DNA from: Gallionellaceae bacterium UBA5126
Lineage (GTDB): Bacteria > Pseudomonadota > Gammaproteobacteria > Burkholderiales > Gallionellaceae
DNA length: 14,705 nucleotides
Reading direction: 5' to 3'
Assembly (NCBI GenBank): GCA_002414205.1
Contig: DHYQ01000036.1
Span: 6,841-21,545 of the forward strand
The translations under genes and the position numbers were made by a program. The number at the start of each line of letters is the position of its first letter. Within the stretch, counting starts at the first letter, position 1. The notes beneath the pieces are model-generated. The model searched no databases and was not told the DNA's origin. It saw nothing but the letters and a program-made list of their open reading frames with translations. This document shows positions 7,838 to 13,247 of this stretch, one piece after another.

Positions 7838-7843
7838 ATCATA
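7838..7843 (-). promoter_or_regulatory. Possible -10 element for the lipoprotein-metacaspase pair
   Basis: TATGAT on the - strand ends 34 nt before the lipoprotein ATG, in the only gap (56 bp) between dgkA and that gene. No good -35 is seen. It could make the pair a separate unit from the upstream caspase-FGE and dgkA genes. Confidence 0.3.
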
Positions 7844-7859
7844 CCGCACCTGTCCGGGT

Positions 7860-8234
7860 TTAAATACTGTGCCAAAGCAACACCCCCCACACCAGACTCG
7901 CGTTGAGGATGCTTAACAGCACGGCAGCACTGGCGATGTCCTTGGCGCGCTTGGCGAGCGGGTGACGCTCCAGTGAGGTGTGATCGACAGCGGCTTCCAG
8001 CGCCGAGTTAATCAATTCAACAATCAGCACCAGCAACAAGCACAGCACCATCAGCACCTTGCCGGTCAGGTCGACCGGACAGAACCACACGATGGGCAGG
8101 GCCACGGCGGAAACCAGTACTTCCTGGCGGAAGGCATCTTCGTGTTGCCAAGCGGTTTGCAGGCCGTCACGGGCATAGCGCAGTGCATGCCAGACATGGG
8201 TGATGCCGACGGGATTTTTGAAGGGGCTGTTCAT
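7860..8234 (-). CDS. dgkA: Diacylglycerol kinase, prokaryotic DgkA type
   Basis: DgkA is a small trimeric inner-membrane enzyme that phosphorylates diacylglycerol to phosphatidic acid, recycling lipid left by envelope glycan synthesis. The 124-residue protein has three hydrophobic segments (about 36-52, 58-76 and 100-121). It carries the family signature ELINSALEAAVDH (residues 73-85), containing the glutamates and asparagine used in E. coli DgkA for catalysis and Mg-ATP binding, followed by AKRAKDIASAAV (94-105). Its start lies 5 nt after the stop of the caspase-FGE gene and lacks a clear ribosome binding site, so it is likely translated by coupling from that gene. Such a tight link between a housekeeping lipid kinase and a caspase-like gene is unusual to my knowledge. 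Confidence 0.94.
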   Translation of the reverse strand: MNSPFKNPVGITHVWHALRYARDGLQTAWQHEDAFRQEVLVSAVALPIVWFCPVDLTGKVLMVLCLLLVLIVELINSALEAAVDHTSLERHPLAKRAKDIASAAVLLSILNASLVWGVLLWHSI

Positions 8235-8239
8235 GTGGA

Positions 8240-10348
8240 CTAAAGGGTGCGGGCCAGACGCAGGCCGTAGTTGGTGGGACGTTTCTGGGGGTCGTTCTCA
8301 TTGCGGTTGGCCGAACGCAGTAATTCGGGATAGCTGTTCCATGAGCCGCCGCGCAGGCCACGTTTGCTGCATGTGGTATCCGCGCAATTTTCCACCCATT
8401 CCCAGACGTTGCCCTGCATGTCGTACAGGCCAAAGGCGTTGGGCGGAAAGCTGCCGACCGGTGCGGTGTTTTCCCACACATCCTTGCCCGCGACAGCCCC
8501 GGCACAACAGGCTGCCGTACCGTAGTTGGCAAAGTCATGGCTGGCCTGATCGCCCCAAGGGTAGCGGGTGGTGCTACCCGCCCGCGCGGCGTATTCCCAT
8601 TCTTCATCTGTCGGCAGGCGATAGTGTTGCCCGGTTTTTTGCGACAGCCAGCGTGCGTAAGTCTGGGCATCTTCCCAACTGATTTGCATCACCGGGCGCT
8701 GATCGCGGCCCCAGCCCTCATCGTCGGGGCGATGGCTGCATCCTTGCGCCAGTACGCAGGCATCCCACTCCGCAAAGGTGATTTCATATTTGCTGAGGGC
8801 AAATGCCTGGGGGATGGCCACTTCGTGCTGCATTTCATTGGCATAGCGGCCCACTTCCGAGGGGGGGGAACCCATGTCAAAACGGCCGGGTGGAATGACC
8901 ACCATTTCCGGGCAGGCTGGGCAATCACGGAAGGTGGGGATCAATTTGGGTGCTTCCGGGGTGGCCGTGGGCGCGGCTGGCTCGCTTGGGGCAAGTGGTG
9001 CGGCGACGGGGGGCGTCGTCGTACTGGCGCCCTCTGTGGCCGATTCCACGTCAGGGCTGGGCACTTGCAGCGGCGCCGTTGCCGAGGGTGTGGATGCCAG
9101 GGTTGGTGCGGTATCGGGGGGGGGTGGCGTGATGACAGGCGTTGGTGTGACCACAGGCGTTGGTGTGACCACAGGTGTTGGTGTGACCACAGGTGTTGGT
9201 GTGACTGCGGGTGTGGCGGCAGCGACGGGTATGGTGGCGGGCATATCGCCGACTTGTGCCTGTGCGGCACGCCTGCGGTTTTGTGCTTCAGCACGCAAGG
9301 TTTCGTCTTCAGTGCTGTAGGGATTGTCTTGGGCAAAACGGGCGAGGAAACGATCCCAGGCTAACACCTGCAATGACGGTGAAATATTCAGCGCGGCCAC
9401 TTGGGTATAGGCTTCGCGCATTTCCGCCTGCCATTTGACCTGGGCGGCTTCGCGCTGCTTGATTTCCTCCAGTTCGCGCGCGAAATTGTCACCCGCCGAA
9501 ACCGGTGCGCTGGGCAAGCTGACGGGGGGGGCCGTGGCAGCGTCCACCGGCGTGGCCTGACTCTGGGCACGCTGTTGGCTGAAATAAAAAGCTGAGGCGG
9601 CCTGATCGAACAAGGCCGGGGTTTGTTCCTGCCCCACGCTGCGCGCCAGATACATCACTTCGTTACGCACGCTTTGTAGCAATTGGCCGATGGGCACGTT
9701 GGGTTTTTGCACTTCCTGCAAAAACACTCGAGCAAACACGCTATTGGGATTTTTATCCGCCGAACCCAGGCGGTCGAGGGCGCGTTGCCCGGCGGCGGCG
9801 GAATAAATGATCACCTGGCCGACCGCCGGGGCCGTGGTGGCCAGGTTGGCGTTGCCGATGCTGTGGCCGCTGGTGGTTGCAAAGGGATTGTCACGACAGG
9901 CGTCAACAACAATCAGCGCAAAGCGTGTTTTGGCTGCTTGCAAGTCGCTCAACACCCGTTGTAGTGGCAAGGCATCGTCGTGTACCTGTGCTTCATTGCC
10001 GTTGATGATGTCGGTGGGCAACAGGTAATTCCCATCAGACAATTGCACACCATGTCCGGCGTAGTAAAACACCGCTTCATCCTCGGGCTGGATGCGGCTG
10101 TGAAACATGCGAATGGCGGACAGGGTTTGCTCTTTATTGGCATTGGCGGCCAATAACACCACAAAGCCTAGTTGCTCCAGAGTTTTGGCGACGGCGCGGG
10201 CATCAGCGACGGCGGTATCCAGTGCGGTGATGTTTTGGTATTTGTCATTGCCCAGCACCAAGGCGATGCGTTTGCCCGGTTCTGCCACGGCGTACCCGTG
10301 CCACAGCAAAAGTGTGCAGAGCAGGACATAACGCCACAGGGACAGCAT
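8240..10348 (-). CDS. Secreted caspase-like (C14) protein with C-terminal FGE-sulfatase/SUMF1-type domain
   Basis: The 702-residue protein is modular. Residues 1-22 form a signal peptide (WRYVLLCTLLLWHGYAVA). Residues 26-256 form a caspase-fold domain with His99 in YYAGHGVQ and Cys151 in VVDACRDNPF. A charged helical segment (about 286-365) includes a WDRFLARF...NPYSTEDE motif shared with the neighbouring paralogue. Residues 368-470 are a Pro/Thr/Ala-rich linker with TPV repeats. Residues 473-702 are an FGE-sulfatase/SUMF1-type fold (MVVIPPGRFDMGS, YEITFAEWDAC, LPTDEEWEYAARAG, GLYDMQGNVWEWVENC, GLRGGSW). The cysteine pair required by formylglycine-generating enzymes is absent after GGSW, so sulfatase activation is unlikely and ligand binding is more plausible. 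The ATG at 10348 starts the signal peptide; the longer frame to 10612 runs through the sodB terminator. dgkA follows after 5 nt. Confidence 0.88.
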   Translation of the reverse strand: MLSLWRYVLLCTLLLWHGYAVAEPGKRIALVLGNDKYQNITALDTAVADARAVAKTLEQLGFVVLLAANANKEQTLSAIRMFHSRIQPEDEAVFYYAGHGVQLSDGNYLLPTDIINGNEAQVHDDALPLQRVLSDLQAAKTRFALIVVDACRDNPFATTSGHSIGNANLATTAPAVGQVIIYSAAAGQRALDRLGSADKNPNSVFARVFLQEVQKPNVPIGQLLQSVRNEVMYLARSVGQEQTPALFDQAASAFYFSQQRAQSQATPVDAATAPPVSLPSAPVSAGDNFARELEEIKQREAAQVKWQAEMREAYTQVAALNISPSLQVLAWDRFLARFAQDNPYSTEDETLRAEAQNRRRAAQAQVGDMPATIPVAAATPAVTPTPVVTPTPVVTPTPVVTPTPVITPPPPDTAPTLASTPSATAPLQVPSPDVESATEGASTTTPPVAAPLAPSEPAAPTATPEAPKLIPTFRDCPACPEMVVIPPGRFDMGSPPSEVGRYANEMQHEVAIPQAFALSKYEITFAEWDACVLAQGCSHRPDDEGWGRDQRPVMQISWEDAQTYARWLSQKTGQHYRLPTDEEWEYAARAGSTTRYPWGDQASHDFANYGTAACCAGAVAGKDVWENTAPVGSFPPNAFGLYDMQGNVWEWVENCADTTCSKRGLRGGSWNSYPELLRSANRNENDPQKRPTNYGLRLARTL
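8249..8359 (-). other. Candidate DGR-type variable region at the C-terminus of the caspase-FGE protein
   Basis: Residues 664-700 run from GLRGGSW through LRSANRNEND to NYGLRLAR at the extreme C-terminus of an FGE/C-type-lectin-like fold. Diversity-generating retroelement (DGR) targets commonly end in a similar layout, with Asn codons (AAC/AAT) mixed with substituted residues and a GC-rich 3' end. No template repeat or reverse transcriptase gene lies in this window. Non-DGR members of the FGE family also end in RGGSW-type sequence, so this is only a candidate. Confidence 0.3.
9135..9206 (-). repeat. Four 18-bp tandem repeats encoding a TPV-rich linker
   Basis: Four near-identical 18-bp units (ACAGGCGTTGGTGTGACC on the + strand, with C/T changes) are contiguous. 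On the - strand they encode six-residue TP-V units of the linker between caspase and FGE-like domains. The period is a multiple of three, so copy-number change keeps the frame. Confidence 0.9.
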
Positions 10349-10383
10349 GGTGAACGATTCGCGCTTTCGGGATGGGGGCGCGG

Positions 10384-10389
10384 ATTGTA
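10384..10389 (-). promoter_or_regulatory. Possible -10 element of the caspase-FGE gene
   Basis: TACAAT on the - strand ends 35 nt before the ATG at 10348, downstream of the sodB terminator. A -35 is not evident (TTCCCC at 17-bp spacing). The paralogue at 11209-12318 has the same hexamer at a similar distance. Confidence 0.35.
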
Positions 10390-10430
10390 CCTTGTTGATG
10401 CCATCAGGGGAATGCCGGATGTCGGCCATG

Positions 10431-10457
10431 AAAAACGGGATGGTTGCCCATCCCGTT
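10431..10457 (-). terminator. Rho-independent terminator of sodB
   Basis: On the - strand a perfect 10-bp stem (AACGGGATGG with CCATCCCGTT) closes a 4-nt GCAA loop and runs directly into five Ts (complement of AAAAA at 10431-10435). It lies 34 bp beyond the sodB stop codon and separates sodB from the caspase-FGE gene. Confidence 0.88.
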
Positions 10458-10491
10458 GTGCTTGACGCCAGAAAACCGGCGTGGTGTTGTC

Positions 10492-11076
10492 TTACGCGAA
10501 GTTTGCTTCGGCGAATGTCCAGTTCACCAAGTGGTTCAGGAAGGTTTCCACAAACTTGGGACGCAGATTGCGGTAGTCGATGTAGTAAGCATGTTCCCAC
10601 ACGTCCACGCACAGCAAGGCCTTGTCACCAGTCGTCAGTGGGCAGCCAGCGGCGCCCATGTTGACGATGTCCACCGAGCCGTCGGCTTTCTTCACCAGCC
10701 AGGTCCAGCCGGAGCCGAAATTGCCCACGGCAGAGGTTTGGAAAGCCTTCTTGAAGCCGTCCAGATCGCCCCATTTAGCGTTGATGGCAGCCGCCAATGC
10801 ACCGCTAGGTGCGCCGCCGCCGTTAGGCTGCATGCAGTTCCAGAAGAAAGAGTGGTTCCACACTTGGGCGGCGTTGTTGTAAATGCCACCGGCAGGGGCG
10901 CCACGCACGATGTCTTCCAGCGATGCGGTTTCAAAATCGCTGTTTTTGATCAGGTTGTTCAGATTGGTGACGTAGGCTTGATGGTGTTTGCTGTAGTGAT
11001 AGTCAAATGTTTCAGCGGACATGTGGGGGGCCAGAGCGTCCTTGGCGTAGGGCAAAGCGGGCAAGGTGTGTTCCAT
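10492..11076 (-). CDS. sodB: Superoxide dismutase [Fe]
   Basis: SodB converts superoxide to oxygen and hydrogen peroxide in the cytoplasm. The 194-residue protein closely follows E. coli SodB: the N-terminus TLPALPYAKDALAPHMSAET, YHYSKHHQAYVTNLNNLIK with the first metal-binding His, NNAAQVWNHSFFWNC with the second, and DVWEHAYYIDYRN with the Asp and third His. Gln in NNAAQVWNH, in the position that hydrogen-bonds the metal-bound solvent, is the FeSOD arrangement and favours iron over manganese. The ATG at 11076 is chosen by homology and by AGGAG 7 nt before it. It is a monocistronic unit with its own promoter-like element and a strong terminator, lying between two paralogous caspase-like genes. 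Confidence 0.97.
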   Translation of the reverse strand: MEHTLPALPYAKDALAPHMSAETFDYHYSKHHQAYVTNLNNLIKNSDFETASLEDIVRGAPAGGIYNNAAQVWNHSFFWNCMQPNGGGAPSGALAAAINAKWGDLDGFKKAFQTSAVGNFGSGWTWLVKKADGSVDIVNMGAAGCPLTTGDKALLCVDVWEHAYYIDYRNLRPKFVETFLNHLVNWTFAEANFA

Positions 11077-11145
11077 CGTGCGTCTCCTGTGAGTTAAGTC
11101 AGTTGGAAGGATCGAACGGGGATCAACCCCATCCATAGTGTGTAC

Positions 11146-11154
11146 ATAATACCA
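11146..11154 (-). promoter_or_regulatory. Extended -10 promoter element for sodB
   Basis: The - strand reads TGG followed by TATTAT, a good extended -10 (TGnTATAAT), in an AT-rich stretch about 69 nt before the ATG. No strong -35 is present, which an extended -10 tolerates. The predicted leader of about 60 nt contains a small GGGG/CCCC hairpin (11118-11130). Confidence 0.45.
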
Positions 11155-11208
11155 TAGTATTTTGATATGGAATAGTGCGCCAGGAGGCCTTGTGTTGGCG
11201 TGGCCGGG

Positions 11209-12318
11209 CTATAGGTCTTCATCGGTCGCCCACTCTTCCGGTGCCGTTGCCTGGTCGGGCGCGGTCGTGGCCGGTTGTTCCGGCATCAGCGTGGTCAGCA
11301 ATTGCTTTTCTACGGCGTCACGTTTGGCACTGGCTTGGGCGCGCAGTGCTTCGTCCTCCTCGCTATACGGATTGTTGGGGGCGAAAACGGTGAGGAACTG
11401 CTGCCAAGCCGCCAGTTGTTCGGATAGGCTGCCATGCATGTTCAGGTTGCGCTGAAAGGTGGTGCGCATTTCTTCCTGCCATTGGGCCTGATTGTCTTGA
11501 GTCATCTGCAAATCGCTCATGCCACCGGGAGTGGACAGGCCGGCTTGGGGGTTGAAGTAGAAACGGCCCGGTGCCTGATCGAACAGCGCCGGGACTTGCT
11601 CCCGTCCTACGCTGCGTGATTGTTGATAGACCTTGTCCCGCACATTGTGCAGTACATCGCCAATGGTCAAATTCGGACGCATCATTTCTTGCAGAAACAC
11701 GCGTGTGAACAAGCCATTGGGGTTTTGATCCTGTGCGCCCAGCTTGTCCAGTGCTTGTTGCCCGGTACCCGCCGAGTAAATCACCATTTGCCCGGTGGCC
11801 GGTAACGGTTGCCCCAGTCCACCCTGACCCAGATTGCGTCCGTTGATGCTGAAGGGATTGTCGCGGCAGGCATCAATAATCGACAAGGAGAAGCGCACTT
11901 CGCGGCGACTCATGTGATCCAGCACGTCCTGGAGCGGAATGGCGTAACTGCGCAACAGTTTTTCGTTGTTGGCACGGATGTCGGTGGGTAGGAGGTAATT
12001 CTCGTTTTGCAGTTGCACGCCATGCCCGGCGTAGAAAAACACCGCTTCGTCGTCCTTGTGCAGACGTTCGGTGAAAGTGAAAACGGCTTTCAGCATCAGC
12101 TCGCGGTCACTATTCACGGCCAGGAGAACCTGGTAACCCAGTTTTTCCAGATTGACTGCCATGGCGCGCGCGTCGGCCACGGCATTGCTCAAGCGTGGAA
12201 CCGACTGATATTGATCGTTGCCGATGACCAGCGCGATGCGCTGTGGTTTGGTGGGTTCCGCTGCCCACAGCAGGCTGTGCCAGCACAACAGCAGCAACCC
12301 AAGCCAGTTGCGATTCAT
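11209..12318 (-). CDS. Secreted caspase-like (peptidase C14) protein, paralogue of the caspase-FGE protein
   Basis: The 369-residue protein has a signal peptide (residues 1-20, NRNWLGLLLLCWHSLLWAA). Its caspase-fold domain (about 26-256) has His99 in FYAGHGVQ and Cys151 in IIDACRDNPF, at the same residue numbers as in the caspase-FGE neighbour. The two also share IYSAGTGQQALDKLG-like and PALFDQA-FYF segments. The C-terminal helical part (280-340) contains AAWQQFLTVFAPNNPYSEEDEALRAQ, matching the neighbour's WDRFLARF...NPYSTEDETLRAE segment. It ends in an acidic Pro/Thr tail with no FGE-like domain. A GGAAG lies 8 nt before the ATG. sodB begins 132 bp beyond its stop and has its own promoter. 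Proteolytic activity is inferred from the dyad; substrate unknown. Confidence 0.88.
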   Translation of the reverse strand: MNRNWLGLLLLCWHSLLWAAEPTKPQRIALVIGNDQYQSVPRLSNAVADARAMAVNLEKLGYQVLLAVNSDRELMLKAVFTFTERLHKDDEAVFFYAGHGVQLQNENYLLPTDIRANNEKLLRSYAIPLQDVLDHMSRREVRFSLSIIDACRDNPFSINGRNLGQGGLGQPLPATGQMVIYSAGTGQQALDKLGAQDQNPNGLFTRVFLQEMMRPNLTIGDVLHNVRDKVYQQSRSVGREQVPALFDQAPGRFYFNPQAGLSTPGGMSDLQMTQDNQAQWQEEMRTTFQRNLNMHGSLSEQLAAWQQFLTVFAPNNPYSEEDEALRAQASAKRDAVEKQLLTTLMPEQPATTAPDQATAPEEWATDEDL

Positions 12319-12348
12319 GGTGTTTCTTCCCCAAAATTTTGAGGGTGC

Positions 12349-12354
12349 ATTGTA
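12349..12354 (-). promoter_or_regulatory. Possible -10 element of the 369-residue caspase-like gene
   Basis: TACAAT on the - strand ends 30 nt before the ATG at 12318, giving a short leader. No clear -35 is seen. The paralogous caspase-FGE gene has the same hexamer in the same relative place. Confidence 0.35.
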
Positions 12355-12441
12355 GCAACGCTGACGGCGAATGAGGCGGTACTGGCCTGAATATCCGTGG
12401 GTTTCACAGTGTGCCGTGCGTGTTTTTGGATGTTGCGTGGC

Positions 12442-12466
12442 GGCTGGGCAGGCCAGGCTGCCAGCC
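12442..12466 (-). terminator. Hairpin downstream of bacteriohemerythrin
   Basis: GGCTG and GCAG (12442-12451, one bulged G) pair with CTGCCAGCC (12458-12466) around a 6-nt loop. It lies 25 bp past the hemerythrin stop. No T-run follows immediately on the - strand, so it is a candidate terminator only. Confidence 0.35.
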
Positions 12467-12491
12467 GACTACACGGAGGGTTGCTCAGTCA

Positions 12492-12938
12492 TTAGCCAAA
12501 AAATACTTTGAGCGAGCGCTTCAACCAGCCATCTTCTTGCTTGTTGGTCACGATGCGTTGCAGGTTGTCTTGCACCGCATCGACATAGGCAACATCGTCG
12601 CGCTTGATATGGTGCAACAGCCAAGTGCCGAGCATGGCATAAAGCTTGGCGGCGACATCTTCGCCTCTTTCGTGATCTGCCTGATAGCTGTTCAAGCGTT
12701 TGATAAAGTTGGCATGCGTCGCCTTGTGTGGGCCGGCAAATTCATAGCCGGCTTCGACTAACAGACTTTCCTCAAACGCGAAGTGAGATTCCGTGTACTC
12801 AACCAAATCCTGCAAGACCTTGCCGGTCGTGCTCATGTTGGCGTTTTCCAATGCATTGATGTAATCCACGATACGCTTGTGTTGCTCGTCAATGATGTCA
12901 ATGCCGATATTCCAATCGTTGGTCCAAATCAGGGCCAT
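12492..12938 (-). CDS. Bacteriohemerythrin
   Basis: This 148-residue four-helix-bundle protein binds oxygen reversibly at a non-haem di-iron site; bacterial members are thought to store, deliver or sense oxygen. All ligand positions can be seen: His20 (IDEQH), His52 and Glu56 (HFAFEE), His71 and His75 (HKATH), His110 and Asp115 (HHIKRDD). The intervals 52-56, 52-71, 71-75 and 110-115 match characterised bacteriohemerythrins. It stands alone, with no attached methyl-accepting or GGDEF domain and no signal peptide, so it should be cytoplasmic. GGAGA lies 6 nt before the ATG. It has an AT-rich promoter region with a palindrome and appears to be its own transcription unit. Confidence 0.94.
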   Translation of the reverse strand: MALIWTNDWNIGIDIIDEQHKRIVDYINALENANMSTTGKVLQDLVEYTESHFAFEESLLVEAGYEFAGPHKATHANFIKRLNSYQADHERGEDVAAKLYAMLGTWLLHHIKRDDVAYVDAVQDNLQRIVTNKQEDGWLKRSLKVFFG

Positions 12939-13247
12939 TTACGTTCTCCGTTGGTGAGGGTTTAAAAATGGGTGCTATTCCCGAATGCGCTTGGCGTGCG
13001 GTGGCAAGTGACCAATGATGATTATTAAAGTTCCATTAATAATTACAATTATGTTCTTTTTATCAGGAATGGCGGGCAGTGACCGTCCGCATGGGATGGT
13101 CTTATGGCGCAGTCCCCAATTTAACAGCCCGCCCAGCGTCTGACTGCGAGGTCGTGATTGAGGCGGATGTGCTGCTCGGAATCCTCATTGACACCCAGGC
13201 GACGGCAGTTTTTGCGCTGCCGCCTCGCGACAGGTTCTGAAAAGGTG
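12939..13247. other. 309-bp intergenic region between helicase-nuclease and bacteriohemerythrin
   Basis: The part next to hemerythrin (about 13015-13065) is AT-rich and promoter-like. On the - strand, TTGTAA followed 17 bp later by ATAATC is a weak -35/-10 candidate, and an 8-bp inverted repeat lies within it. The part next to the helicase (about 13070-13225) is GC-rich, with a distant inverted repeat GGCGGGC (13071-13077) and GCCCGCC (13127-13133) and a CGGCAG/CTGCCG hairpin (13203-13222) that might end helicase transcription. I see no convincing gene, though a short - strand reading frame ending with TAA at 13121-13123 looks protein-like and may be a remnant. Confidence 0.5.
13021..13043. 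promoter_or_regulatory. Perfect 8-bp inverted repeat (operator-like) upstream of bacteriohemerythrin
   Basis: ATTATTAA (13021-13028) and TTAATAAT (13036-13043) are perfect inverted copies separated by 7 bp. The site overlaps the candidate promoter about 83-105 bp before the hemerythrin ATG. It is a plausible binding site for a dimeric regulator; I do not recognise the regulator. Confidence 0.4.

Noticed and set aside
9135..9206. Short regular repeats as a possible CRISPR array
   Set aside because: The 18-bp units are contiguous without spacers and encode an in-frame TPV linker.
10349..10612. 88-codon N-terminal extension of the caspase-FGE gene
   Set aside because: It would read through the sodB terminator and the end of sodB, and the signal peptide begins exactly at the ATG at 10348.
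10444..11097. 217-codon + strand open frame opposite sodB
   Set aside because: Covers the whole of sodB on the wrong strand and starts inside the sodB terminator; sodB is unmistakable.
11118..11130. GGGG/CCCC mini-hairpin in the sodB leader as a riboswitch or iron-responsive element
   Set aside because: A 4-bp stem is too small to support any known regulatory RNA class.
5831..12318. Cluster as an antiphage caspase or gasdermin-type defence system
   Set aside because: All three caspase-like proteins have export signals, and no gasdermin, CHAT-TPR, CRISPR, nucleotide-cyclase or NTPase sensor gene is present nearby.
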